A DNA stretch of 64,000 nt from Vitis vinifera (taxonomy: Eukaryota; Streptophyta; Magnoliopsida; Vitales; Vitaceae): contig NC_081823.1 of assembly GCF_030704535.1 (NCBI RefSeq), positions 6,206,501 through 6,270,500 of the forward strand, written 5' to 3'. The position numbers were made by a program, and so were the translations under genes. The notes under the pieces were generated by a model. It searched no databases. It was not told where the DNA came from and saw only the letters and a list, made by a program, of their open reading frames with translations. This document shows, piece after piece, positions 34,260 through 46,756 of the stretch; the stretch's first letter is position 1; each line of letters starts with the position of its first letter.

Positions 34260-35713
34260 TTTTCTTCCCTCTGCTTCCTTCAGTCCAATGAAATGCAGAC
34301 TCAAAACAACCATCACAGCCTCCACCTGAATCTTCAAGGGTCTGTTAACATTCACAATAATTCCTATTTTGTAGAATTCAATTCAAAGACCAAGAAGAGG
34401 GGTCCAATTCAGAGACTAGGTTGGCTGAGAAACCAAAAACCTTGGCTATGGAAAGAACCAGATCTTTTTTGGCCCCGCAGGAAACAAAAGATTTCCCACC
34501 ATACTTGTTTTGCTTCATTATTTCCCTCCAAACCCATTCAATCCGGAGAGGCAATTGAAGTAGTCAACTTTGCTATATTCAGAAACCAACATTCCATAAC
34601 TACCTCTCTTTCTCTCTACCGGATTTTTCAAAAATTAGTTAAAGCCAAAGAGGTTCAAATCCTCTCTAACTGAATTTTGAATAATTAGTCAAAGGCAAAT
34701 GGGTTTATTTCTCTCTTAACAACTAGTTTCAGAAGATATTTAGGACCAATGGGCATGTATTCTCTGTTTTTCTCTCCCCATGTTCCTATGATTTTTTTTA
34801 GATTTGTGCCAAAAAGGATCTCTATTAATCGATCAATATGAAAAATCCTCCAGCCCCCATGACTGCAAAATTTAACTCACAGCATTCAATTTTAGGAAAA
34901 AGATTTGGTACAAAATGCTTTGTAATTATTCTGAAAAAGGAGTATGATCATCAAATCATGTAAGGAGTCCCATAGACATCAAGACATAGTGTTCCAGTTC
35001 CAAAACATTCAACGGGTCGCTACTCAACATTGATGGCTAGGACTTCACCTTCTGCCTTATGCAGCCATGGCTCATTCACCACAACCTTGGCTTCTGCATA
35101 TATGGATAATGGATTTGTGAGTCATTCCATTCCATGGATCCCTACAACATTACCGTGATTCACAAAACAAGAATCCCAACACAAGTTGAATGGCTAAGAC
35201 CAAATCTGCATGTTTTACTGGGAAAATAAGCAAAAAAGGAAAACAGAAAATCATATAAACACTAGCATAGTTTATTACCTGGCTCTAATCTTCATGCCCA
35301 TCCTTTTTTCCCTTGTCTAGCAATGGCACGACACCTTAATCAGCTTCTTTTCTCTGCTCAGTCTTCTCACTCAGTTGGATACATTCACAGTCTCTCCCAC
35401 TGCTCCTCACCAGCCTTGAAAACCAGAAACCAAAACAAAAAAGGAAATGAAATATGTAGTGGATGTTCTGTGCTGGATGTAACTTAAGATCATAAGAAAT
35501 GATTAAAGAAGAGGCTGAATGACAGTCAATCTCACAATACAATTCAAAGCTTCTTCTGGTAAAATCTAGCCACAGTTGTAAAAGCAGAAATCGGGATGGT
35601 TTTGTTGCTATTGAATATTTTTCCCCTACTATCATGTTGAACACTAATATTTTCTGTTGAATACAGGAAACCTACCAAGATCTGTACATGATTATCATCT
35701 GTAACCATGTTAA
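34260..35713. other. Intergenic: kinase promoter side and 3' flank of the PMD gene
   Basis: No gene is supported. Frames such as 34293-34673 plus and 35336-35644 minus have no recognisable residues. The kinase promoter and leader should lie in the first several hundred bases, but I see no clear TATA box. Confidence 0.6.
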
Positions 35714-37606
35714 CTATTGCTTTGTGATGCTAGTCAAACGTGCAGCCAATCTTTCTGCTTTCAGCTCAGCAATCACTCTTTCAAGCCTGCTAATACGAGC
35801 TTCAAGTTCCAGTCCAGGAATCTCAACTGCTTTGTAGCTTCTGTTCTGTCCTTCATTATCATTCATTTTTGGAGTATTATAAACATCACTCTCATTAGCA
35901 GCTTCAGCAGCTCCCTCTGAACCTCTGGGCACAGCTTCATTCTGCATAGTTTTTTCTATCTGATGTATCAGGTTGCTTCTGTGGCCAAAACCAGGAGGAA
36001 CATCGCCATCATTATCTCCTTTCTTTCCTTTTGAACTCCTGAGATAGCTTTCAGAAGTCCTGGGGTACACCATATTGTATTTATGAAGAAAACCAGGAGG
36101 AACCTCAGCATTATCATCAACCTCTTTCTTAACTGTTGAACCCCATAGAGATCTTCTACTTCTCCGCAAACTTCTTGGCTGCCTTATGACACCCGTAAAG
36201 GCAGCTTGTGAAGGCCAAGTGGACTGCTTCCACCATGACAAGTATTGGGTGGTAACATCGCCCTCAAAGAGTCGAGATGGAACATACAACTTCGCATTCC
36301 AAATCGGCTTACCGTAGTTACTCCAGGCAGTTTCAGGACTCTCATGGGATTTAGTGACAGTACATGGAAGATCTTGATCAATTCCAAATTGCATTGCTAC
36401 GCGATGAGGGAGATACAGTTCTATACAGTCTATTCCAACCAGCTCACAGACCCTTAGGCATTGAGCAAATGATTGCAATTCTTGATCCAAATAAGAATCA
36501 ACCACCATCCACTCTTCTTTTTCAATGTAAAACTTGGGGAAAGACCAATTGCTCACTGTGGTGGCATAAGGCCGCCATTGAAAACAGTCTTGAGCAGAGT
36601 CTAAAACCATCCTCACATTCTCAATTTTCAACCTTTTCAATCCATGCCACCGGGCTATTCTTGGCTCACCATGATTCATGGCATTAGGCTCTGGCCGCAG
36701 CCCAGGAAACCTCTCCCAAGCCCAAACCTGAACCAGGCGAAGAGGAGCCTGGAGAGTGAGTGATAAAATATCACCATCACTTCCATCCATCCGTAATTCT
36801 GTTGAAGCTATAATTGTTTCCTTCAACAAACTCAAGTCTCTGTAAATGCTAGCAAGAACTGCAGGCCCAAGCGCAAGTCGGGTGCCACGAGCTAGATGGA
36901 TTGCCACAGACAGTAGATTCCCACCAATAGTATTTGGAAACTTTTGGCCGAAGACATACCTTGATAACCACAGGAAAAGAAAGGCTATGTGCTCCAATTC
37001 ACTGCCCTTACCCATGAATCGCTTCATCCATTCCTGGTGGCAGGACTTCAAGGTTTTCTTTAACTGTGTTAGCAATTTCAATAGGTTTTCTTCAAGTTTC
37101 ATCAACTCAGTTGTTTCGAGAGGCTTGGAAACAGGCTCACCTATAACAGAGAAACCCCCCAAAACTATGATATCCTCCAGTGTGATTGTAGTTTCACCCC
37201 AAGGAAAGATGAATGAGTTGGTGGAAGGACACCACCTCTCTGCAAGGCCCCAAAACAGATCATGGTTTCTTCGGGTTTTGTAAGTAGAACACATGATTGC
37301 TTCATTAATTCCAGCTTTCCTCCATGTAGATTGGTGTTGAGGATGCATTTGATCAACCCAAGTTTTCCAATTCTTTTGTGGGTCTATCCACCCAGTGAAA
37401 ACCAGCTTCAACGGCCATTCACCAGGTTCAAAATCAGTCAGTGGAGAGGAAAGAGAAGGAGGTTTGAAGAGAGGCTGTTGGTTGATGGAAGCCAGAGAAG
37501 GTTTGAGGAAATGGGCAGTTCTGAGAGTTGGGTTTGGATCAGTAGTGAGTGGGACCATGAATTCTTCTCTTTCCTCCACAATGGTCTCTGGTTGTTCTCC
37601 TGCCAT
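35714..37606 (-). CDS. Plant mobile domain (PMD) protein, single exon (630 aa)
   Basis: One uninterrupted 630-codon frame. Residues about 70-420 form a plant mobile domain (PF10536, 'aminotransferase-like'), the family of MAIN and MAIN-like proteins. Recognisable parts are the TWRKAGINEAIMCSTYKT helix, DLFWGLAERWCPSTNSF, FPWGETTITLEDIIVLGG, and ARGTRLALGPAVLASIYRDL near the middle. The C-terminal third is polar, with two PPGF repeats (VPPGFLHKYN and VPPGFGHRSN), and ends in a coiled coil (ARISRLERVIAELKAERLAA). PMD proteins are related to domains in transposons, and some have become host genes for genome stability and meristem function. The long intact frame argues for a functional host gene. 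No transposase or terminal repeats flank it. Confidence 0.88.
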   Translation of the reverse strand: MAGEQPETIVEEREEFMVPLTTDPNPTLRTAHFLKPSLASINQQPLFKPPSLSSPLTDFEPGEWPLKLVFTGWIDPQKNWKTWVDQMHPQHQSTWRKAGINEAIMCSTYKTRRNHDLFWGLAERWCPSTNSFIFPWGETTITLEDIIVLGGFSVIGEPVSKPLETTELMKLEENLLKLLTQLKKTLKSCHQEWMKRFMGKGSELEHIAFLFLWLSRYVFGQKFPNTIGGNLLSVAIHLARGTRLALGPAVLASIYRDLSLLKETIIASTELRMDGSDGDILSLTLQAPLRLVQVWAWERFPGLRPEPNAMNHGEPRIARWHGLKRLKIENVRMVLDSAQDCFQWRPYATTVSNWSFPKFYIEKEEWMVVDSYLDQELQSFAQCLRVCELVGIDCIELYLPHRVAMQFGIDQDLPCTVTKSHESPETAWSNYGKPIWNAKLYVPSRLFEGDVTTQYLSWWKQSTWPSQAAFTGVIRQPRSLRRSRRSLWGSTVKKEVDDNAEVPPGFLHKYNMVYPRTSESYLRSSKGKKGDNDGDVPPGFGHRSNLIHQIEKTMQNEAVPRGSEGAAEAANESDVYNTPKMNDNEGQNRSYKAVEIPGLELEARISRLERVIAELKAERLAARLTSITKQ

Positions 37607-39994
37607 TTTCTCACAGGTCTCTCTGGTTCAAGGGCCCATCAACCTCTTACACATAAACAGAGATAGACCTAACTTGGGGAAGGGGTCAAAACCCATTCAC
37701 AATTTATATCATGTCCAAAGAATCATAAAGGCTCTATCTGTACTGGGTTTCTCTCTCATATCTGCAAAGCATAAGAAGACGAAACGCCAGTATTGTGTCT
37801 CTGACACTGTCCCATCCAAATCATCAAAAAGGAGTAATATACCAGTTTGGGGTGTTTTCTGCATAAACTGTGGTGTCTCCACCTGTAAAGGCCTGGCAAG
37901 CCTTTAAGTCTCAGGACAGGTACACAGCACTAAAGCCCATAGCAATACCATTTCTATCTTCCTGTCACTGCCGCCTGGGATTGCATGAAACATAAAGTTG
38001 CTTCAATTTTTAGGCCTTTTAGGCCCTGAGACACTAAGAATTAGGAGGGGTTAGTTGGGGGAACATAAATAGTATTGTTTTCTGTGCCTAAGCACCAACT
38101 TTAGGAGGGTATTTCTTTCTTGCACCTATGTTATTTCCATGAACATTCCATTTGAATTTCAAACTCTACTGAGTTGATTTAATTAACTAGATTGGTAAAG
38201 AGGTAGGTCACAGGTAAACCAGACCCATTTCCTGTAAATTCATTGATAATCCCACAAGTGGCTGAAGAAAAATCCCATAATTGGCTCATCATCATCTTAG
38301 CTTTAAATTTGAAGTATCTGTTCCTTGGTCTTGTAAGGAAATTCAAGTGAAGTTTGGAGCTTCAAATCATCCCTTTTACTTCTTGTTCATTACCATGATT
38401 AATTTACTTATAAGGTCAGGATTTTGATTTCTCTTTTTTACATAGTGTCTCTCAGCCCATTGGGAAGTAGTTGCAGGGCACCCTGACAGATAAAAGCTAT
38501 TACACTTCATTTTTGCATAGACCAAGCACCAGCCCACTACTCTTATTTTACATAAAAATCTTCATAGGCATGGCAAAACAAAATCCCCCAAATTCCCTTG
38601 AAAAAAACCAGTCAAATCTTTAAAAAAAGAAACAAAAAGGTTTCCCTCAGACCCTATCATCCACAATGTTGTTTAAGGTACTACTTTTACTTTGAATAGA
38701 ATTCATCACAGGGCTGCCCAAAAGAAAAAAATTGCTTTTCAGGAATTCTACTCTTGAACCCAGTTGAAAACAAAGGACAACAAATAGTTGGGAACAAAAA
38801 ACACATCATATCCTAACCAAATCACACGAAATCAAAGCATATCGCATCCCTCAGAACTGAGTGTTATTCATCAACAGATGTCAGGCCACTACTTTCAGTC
38901 ATTCTTCATAGGGATGCAAAAAGAAGGGAAATAAATCGAAACCCACATCCACAATATCAACAGCAAGGTCAAAATGAGATCATAGATGAAAATGAGACCC
39001 AAATCAGTTGGGTATGAAGAAAGAGCCACTGTGATAAGGAAGGGGAAGGAGGAGGGGAAAGGGTTTTTGGAGGGTTATTGAGGCTGATATTAGGAAAGAG
39101 AAGAAGGGGTATTTGCATATTGACCCTTGAATATTTTGATAAGTACAGATTGACCCTTAGTTGTTTCAATATTTCAACTTGCTCTCCATTGATGAGTTGG
39201 TTATTTTCACACCAATTTGTGGGTGTTCGCTTGTTTAAAAAAATTTCTATGAATAGACTTCGTTATGATTTTTTTAAAAAGAATAATAATTTAAAGTTTT
39301 TAATATAAATTATACTTATATTAAAATTCTATTTCAAAAAATAATTTTATTTGAAAAAAAGATTTAAAAATATAATATTTTTTTATAAATATTTTATAGA
39401 TTGTTAGTTTTAAAAAATAATATTATTTAAATCAAAATTCTATGATCAATTTGTGTTCATCTAATGATGAAAGCGCAAATAATTGACTATTAAAAAAAAT
39501 CAACATAACCTAACAATCCAAATTTTGATTAATTTTAATCTAATTTCAATTTGGCTAGTCAAACTAAAAGTTAATCAAACACCCTATGCATTTTAAAGGA
39601 TAATGAAATATATATTAATAATTGGATGGATGAGTGGTAATAAAAAGAATTAAATTAATTTTCATATTTAATAACAAATTTGAAACAAGTCTTTTGTTCA
39701 CTTCAAGTGAACAGACAATTATGGGAAAACTTAATGATATGATTTGTGTCATATGAAAGTGTTTTAAGACTTTCTCTATATATGTTGTTCGATAAACTAA
39801 CAGTTTATTTGAAAAATAATCATTTTACATGTTAGGAAAAATTTTTGTTTTTTCAATATTTTTTATTTTAAATTCCGCTTTTAAATAGTCAATTGTTCTT
39901 ATGAGTTTTTCAGAAGTTTTAATGAGAATTAAATCACCCACATATGCTACAATAATTGTGAATTTGATTGTTGAGTTCTTAATGAATATGGATT

Positions 39995-39999
<5 letters not shown>

Positions 40000-40040
<41 letters not shown>
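40000..40040. repeat. (TA)n microsatellite
   Basis: About 20 uninterrupted TA units, likely to be length-polymorphic. Shorter ones occur at 4101-4122, 24224-24245, 47155-47172, 52676-52694 and 56209-56239. Confidence 0.9.
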
Positions 40041-40043
<3 letters not shown>

Positions 40044-43000
40044 TATACATTTTTTACAAGATGATTATCCCACATGCATTTAGATTGTTTAATCCATACA
40101 AGAATATTTGTAACTCTTTGAATTTATGTTACGAAGTTTCAAATTATGTATTCCATACATCTTATACCCCCTTCAAGGATTTATTTGCTTCAACGTTTTA
40201 AATCCTTCAAGGACTTGATTGCTTCATGTATTTGACACATCTATGGATTGATGTATAGTACATATTACATCCTTTACAGATGATTGATCTTAATAGTTAG
40301 GAATATGATTAGGCTATTACAAGAGTCGATATGAGGTTTCTTTAGGAAACCTAAGGTTATAATTTTTGTATTGTCTCAAATACGCTATTGTATAAAAACT
40401 CATTGACATCCAAATATTTTTGTCTTCAGATATTATATTTTAGGTTCATTTATATTCAACAAACTCAATGTCTTTTGGTGTTTATACAAGTCCAAATAAT
40501 TTCATTTCGTCAACGAATCTAACTTGTTTGTATTGCATATTCCATTTTAACCATTTATTTCTTCGTAGATATTCTTACACAATCCATGATTTGGAATCTT
40601 TATAATTTCTTATGATGTCAATGGTCATTTCAAAATAAAATGGATGCATTGTTAATGATAAAATTATTATGATGTTGTCTTTCTTATGTCATGTACATAG
40701 AGATCCTTTTCGGTATTTATACCTTTTTGTTCAATTTGTACGTTCTTAGGGGTTACTTATTCGATGTATATCTCTTTAAGGGTTATTTGTTTTATTTGTA
40801 CCTCCTCAAGGGCTACTAAAGATTAATCAATCATTTTTTTATGGACAATTGAAGAGCACAAATTTTTCATGTGTTTTCCTTTTCTAAGGAATTACATCCT
40901 TCAAACTAACAAGTTTGTCACACTTTAAGTGTATCTTAAATTTATTTGTTGTTATAATATATATTTGTTTTTTCAAGAGATTATCTTTTGTTTTAATTAT
41001 TTTATCAAGCTTAAGGAGGGTATCTATTATTGTATTGTTTAATTGTCCTATAGGGACATAAATCTATCATAGTTTAAGTGTGTTTTAAATTTATTTGTTG
41101 GAGTACTAGTTAATTGACAACCGGTTAATTATCCTTTCAAGATATCAAATCATATTCACTTGTATCATAATAAAAAAAATTCTATGAAATTTTACATCAT
41201 TTTTTTTGGAATCTACTTTTCTCTATTTTGTAGTAAGAAAATTATCTCATCAAAATGATAAGTTGCACCATATGCCATGTTACCTTTGAAGTGTATAGCT
41301 CGACTAGTCACTAGGTAAAAACTTCTGGTTTTTATAATGTAAGTTCATATAACTTTTTCAATGAGTTGATACATCGTTATTTAGCACGAAGAACTAAGTT
41401 GGTTTTGTAAAAATCTTCTTAATCTAGTATAGCACAAAGTATCATTTACATGGAATCAAATGCTACTTGTGATCATGTGAGTTCTTCTTAAGTTTTTAAT
41501 CAAATTTTTATTACTTGATATAATATTAACATCATGTGTTATCAATATTGTACAATAGAAAAACACCAATCATGTTGCGGACCCAATTTAATAAATTGTG
41601 TAGCAACAATGAAAATAAATGACACAATATATATATATATCTTACATCTGTCATACAGTTGATTTCGTAAGTGTAAGGTGATTTATACATGAAATGATTA
41701 AAAATCATTTTATCATCAAACTAATTTAACTGGACCAATTATTTTAGTCGACCATAAAATTGATTCATGAATTAAAATTGAAGGAAACTTATCATATGAT
41801 CTAAAATATCTTGTAAATTGTCCATACTTCAAAACTTTGAAATGAAACACCATGATTCTATTTAAACAAATATAAACACTTTGATAAAATAAAAAAAATC
41901 AAAATGTAATATCTATTTTCATACTTGTGATAAAAAAAAAAATGTCAAAAAGGAAAATCAAAATATAACTTAATTCCATATTAATTCTAGAATCATCCTC
42001 GTATAGTTTTGGATTAATTTAATACATCAATAATCTCATTCTAAAAATAATTTGAATAAATCATTTATATGAATTCTCATGGAAATAAAAATGAAAAAAT
42101 AATTTTCATATGTAGCTTTTAATATTTTCAACATAAAATTTTAGTATTAAATGCTTAACACATAACCTTAAACTTTTTTGGTATAAGAAGAATTCTTATA
42201 TGTGCTTTTTAGAATATTTAAAAATCAAAATTGTATAATAAGAATGAAAATATTTTATTCAAAATTTTCAAATTATATAATTTTATTACTTTAAAAATAA
42301 TGATTATATAGTTTCCTGCTATAAAATGTTTTTCTTATAATTTTTTATTATATAAATTTCATAAAGTTGTATAAAATTGTTAAATTAATAATTTTGGTTT
42401 TAATTTTGATCATAAGAAAATACATATTAATAACTTTAATATATCCGTTGACTAATACAAAAAATATGATTTTTTTTCTTTTCATAACCTTAGTTATGGA
42501 TAATAATAATTACATAACTTCATGCTATATATAATTTAAATTTATAATACAATATTTTTATATAGTTTCTAACTATATGAATTTTAACATTTATTAATTT
42601 ACTAACCTTTTAGACATAACTTCAGTATATAAATTAATCAAAATTTCATGGAGTGTTGTTATAAAAATTTGAAAAACAAAAAATATATTTTCACATAACT
42701 TTTAGCTCCATGACAGATTAGAAATTATATCTGTAACATCTGATAACAAAATTATTAATTGAAAAATATTTTTTATATGATTTTTAACTATATAAGAGAA
42801 TTAAAGATCATATATATAACTTTTGGTCGTGACGTAATCATCAATAGGAATTGTCTTATAAAAACAAAAAAGACAAAGAAAATAAAAATTGGAATAATAA
42901 AAACATAATACAATGGACTATCATTTTTCATGCATCTTTTGGAATTCAAGGGTTCGATGAAAGTAAGATTGCATACCTATAATGATCTCTCTTTATTAAC

Positions 43001-43469
43001 TCTGATATCCTTATTTATAAGCTAACCCTAATATCAATATGGTAATAATGCAAAAATAAATAATAAAAAATATTAATTTAAAATATAAATACTTTTTTAA
43101 TAAAATAAATTTTATATATTTTTTTTAATAATTGTTTTCCCTCAAATTATATTTTATTTTGTTTTCTGTAAAAAAAATTGTTTTCTTGGACTATGATGAT
43201 AAAAAAATATATATATATTTTTGATATCCAAAATGTATGATCAATCAAATAATCATGTTTGCTTGGTATCTAATCTCATTATTTTTTTTATATATATTAT
43301 CATTTTGAAATCTTGTTTGGCAGCCGACATTTCATTATACGGTTTGAATCGGTCATTTCAATACCATACAATTTTTATTTTTATTTTCCTAATTGGTTAG
43401 AAAAAAGAAAATGGATGACCCATCACCCATCACAAACGGACCCAGAACGCAGATCCAGCAACACCTCCA

Positions 43470-43476
43470 TATAAAT
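43470..43476 (+). promoter_or_regulatory. Possible TATA box of the Ole e 1-like gene
   Basis: TATAAAT lies 42-48 bases upstream of the ATG at 43518, which would leave a very short leader. There is no other strong candidate close by. Confidence 0.4.
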
Positions 43477-43517
43477 GTGTCGAGAAAAGCACTGTGGAGT
43501 CAGTGAACATTCAGCAA

Positions 43518-46500
43518 ATGGAGGCACAGAGGAAGAGGAAAGTGGTGATGGTGCTGACCCTGTTTGTCATGATGACGATGTTCTTTTCCTGTGTGAGAGC
43601 TTGGACCGGTGAAATCCATGGCAGAGTTGTCTGTGATGTTTGTGGGGACTCTTCTATTGGCCCTGAAGACCATATCTTGGAAGGTCATCCCCCTTTTTTT
43701 TTGGTTATACTTATTTTCGCTCTTCTTTGTGATTAGCTTCTTGTTTTCTCAAATTCTGTGGGTTGTGCTTTTTATTTTGACTGTAATTCTTCATGGGTCG
43801 GTCTTGGTATCAATTTTCTCTCAGTACTCTTTTTTTCTTTTTCTCATGATTAGCTTTTCCTTCACTCAAATTTGTGAGTTGGATCTTTGGTGATCTTTTT
43901 GTTTTAAATCTTCATGGGCCACTGTTGAAATCATTAAAATCGTTTTATTTTTATTTTTTAAATGGGGTTTGTTTCTATCAAGTCCTCTTTTCTTTTATGA
44001 TTAACTTTTTGTTCAACCAAATTTCGAAGTTGGGTTTTTGTTTTTGATTTGTAATACTTCATAGATTGCTGTTAAAATCAGCAAAATTCTTCACTTCTTT
44101 TTGGGTTTTCCCCCTTTCTTATTATTGTTTTTTTGTTTTTTCTTATGTCGATGGTGGTAGATAGAAGGGTGTTTATGGGCTTATAGTGTTTGTAATTTGA
44201 TTAGTTGATGCAGATTGTGGAAAAAGATTGGAGAAAGTTCATAGCTCTTCATGGGGATGATTAGGTTGCTTTATCTGTGTTTTTGTTGTTTATTATGACT
44301 GCATAGCGTGCATTTTTGGAAGATTGATTTCTTCTCCTCTCTGCTTATGAATGTTTGTTCATTGAAATTTCTGTTTTGGCCCTTTGATTTTGTCTTGCAA
44401 AAGAAAAAAAAATCTAGGGTTTCTCTTGGAGTCTTGTTGTTGTTGTTGTTGTTATTTCCAATCTGTTGGAGGTTTCGTATGGAAATGGTTTTATGGGCTT
44501 TGTTTATGGGGTTTCTTAGATCAGATTAGATTGATTTGGATTACGTGAAGTGATTGTAAAATTGCATACTGCTGTTGATTGGTGTGATGACTCCATGTTT
44601 ATAATGATTACACCTCTTTGTCTTTCTGAATGGAGAAGAATAAGGGGGTGTTTGGAAGAGAGGAGCTTCCAATTTATAGGCTAAAAATGGTTCTGTTGGC
44701 TGTAGTTTGATAGCATTGGGGTTTCTTGGTCCAGGGTCTTATTGGTTGTGGTTCTTCCATGATTAGAAGGGACTTTCCTTCCAATCATCTATTGTATAGT
44801 ATCTTTTGTTTTGATTTGGGAAAGAGCACATGTGTAGGCCAATTTTGCATGATTTGTCTGATGACAAATAGCGGTGTTCTTAAACTTTGTCTATCTTTAT
44901 GATAGTAGTGAAAGTGACCAGTGACGTGCTAAAATCTTGCTTTCATTGGGCCTGCTGTTATTCTGAGGTTGGGTTCTGCTCGAGGTTTTTATTCCTTCTA
45001 TCACATTTCGATCATTTATGGGATTGAATGATTTCTAGGATCAGATTCATTCTTTTAACTATCTGTATTTGCCTCCTTTTACCCAAATGTCCTTATTTTG
45101 TTTACTTTTGTTTCCCGGTTTTGGTAGTCCCTGCCTCTTTAATGGCTTAATAGCGCTAGAACCTGCAAATGCATTTTGAAAACACAAATTAGCCTGAACC
45201 GATTGGCAAAGTTGCAGGTGTTCCACTTACCATTTAAGACAATAAATTTACCTTCTTGAGTGATTGACTTTTAACACGAAGCAAAGTTCAATCCTCAAGC
45301 TCCATCTCATGCTGTTGGTAGCTTTAGGCTATGGTTGGTTCCTGGAAAATACGAAGGAATGAGGAAAATGATTTTCTCTTGTTTGGTTTATCATGGAAAA
45401 TGCAAAAGAAAACCAAATATGATGAAAATTAGTTACAAATTTATACATTTTCAAATTATTTAATCTTTATATAAAAGAGGAAAAATAAGTGGAATAAGTT
45501 TGTGGAAGCATGTGAAAATAATTTATTGATTTGAAATTTATTTTTTACTCTCGTCTTTTTATTTTCTTGTATTTTTCTTCTTTATTTTCTTTTTTTCACT
45601 TTTTCCCTCAATTTTTCTAAGAACCAAACATAGGGTTAGAATCCTTAGAATTGGCTTAGTTGCAGTATTTTATGTTTGCAGCCCATGATTACGGGTTAAA
45701 GCATCACAGTTTTTATTCAGACCTACCTTCACTTATTGGTTTTGTTTTACATAAACCAAATTTTAGAAGGTTATTCGCACCTAAACAATAGCCTTGCTAT
45801 ATGAAAATTATTATTGTCTTTCATTAGACTAGGGAAGAGAGCCTTTGTGCATTGTCACAGATATGAGCAATTTATGCAAGGAAATGAATCTCCCTTTCTT
45901 TGGGGTTTGCACCTTCTGGTTAAGAGGGAAATATGCCCGTGTTATCCATATTTCAGCTTCAAGATTATCCACCCTATTCGATGTATAGAATCTCCATTAG
46001 CACAGGCTGTTGTGCTTGATAAGACTGCTTACCACCTTGCATAAACACACACATGGTGCTGCTGATTATATACACGCTACCCTGTGCAGTAACGACTTTA
46101 TGCATCTCATTATACTACTGCCTGTTTGATGCCAAGTAAAACACTGTCAAAACTGTTTAAAATCGGTTTACAGCTCTCTGAAGCATCAGGCTGCCACACA
46201 ACTGAATTTCTTACACTTCCTATGACAATGGTTGAGAGTATTAGAGGAGCTCATTAGAGGTTTCCTCTTCGTGATTTGGGGCTTAGTCCTGTTTCATTTT
46301 GTAATGCTTTGATGTCCTACATCAGTTAAGGATAAATTCTCTTAACCATGTAGACGGGTTCAAAACTGTGAGGGCTCAGTAGACTCAAAACAGATAATAT
46401 TTATACTGGAAGGAGTAGACCTTTACAAATAGTATTGGAGAGCTTACTGAATATCTAGTTGCCTTGGTGCAGGTGCTGAGGTAGCTGTTCTGTGCATAAC

Positions 46501-46756
46501 GAAGTCCGGGGAAGTTCTAAATTATCAGGCCTTCACTGACGCAAAGGGAATATACAGAGTGGCAGAGACGATGCCAGAGAGTGACAGGTGGGATGCATGC
46601 CTAGCCAGGCCCATCAGCAGCTTCCATGAGCACTGCACCCATCTGGGAGATGGTACCTCAGGCATCAAGTTCACTTACAGTCGACCATCAGGCTATTCTC
46701 ACACCATCAGGCCCTTTGTTTATCGGCCAGCAAATGCTCCACTGTACTGTGTTTGA
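43518..46756 (+). CDS. Secreted Ole e 1-like (pollen allergen/extensin family) protein, 149 aa
   Basis: Two exons: 43518-43683 and 46473-46756, split in phase 1 by a 2.8-kb intron. The ATG at 43518 gives a basic N-terminus followed by a hydrophobic signal peptide (VVMVLTLFVMMTMFFSCVRA), probably cleaved before WTGEIHGRVVCDVCGD. The mature part has the Ole e 1 signature: a GRVVCDVCGD start, a second strand AEVAVLCITKSGEV, FTDAKGIYRVAETM, and paired cysteines in WDACLARPISSFHEHC and LYC near the C-terminus. Family members are small disulfide-linked cell-wall or apoplastic proteins. Their molecular role is poorly known. A possible MITE lies in the intron. Confidence 0.88.
45329..45633. mobile_element. 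MITE-like element in the Ole e 1-like intron
   Basis: The left end CTATGGTTGGTTCCTGG and right end CTAAGAACCAAACATAG are imperfect inverted repeats about 305 bp apart. The interior is AT-rich and non-coding. No clean target-site duplication is visible, so the exact ends are uncertain. Confidence 0.5.

Larger units (their letters stand above)
37607..43517. other. Gene-poor AT-rich interval
   Basis: I see no supported gene in about 5.9 kb. The first 1.5 kb (37607-39100) is of normal composition and should hold the PMD promoter. From about 39200 the DNA becomes very AT-rich with many stops in all frames. A (TA)n run of about 40 bases lies at 40000-40040. Parts of 40170-41400 look like eroded transposon sequence, but I could not identify a domain. 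Confidence 0.6.

Noticed and set aside
36846-37907. Plus-strand frames of 134-170 codons opposite the PMD gene
   Set aside because: Antisense shadows of a long exon and its upstream region, without recognisable residues.
39200-43400. Eroded copia-like element
   Set aside because: Some phrases feel familiar, but no frame yields a protease, integrase or reverse-transcriptase motif, so I do not annotate it.
43494-43520. Upstream start for the Ole e 1-like protein at 43494
   Set aside because: That codon is GTG; the ATG at 43518 gives a proper signal peptide.
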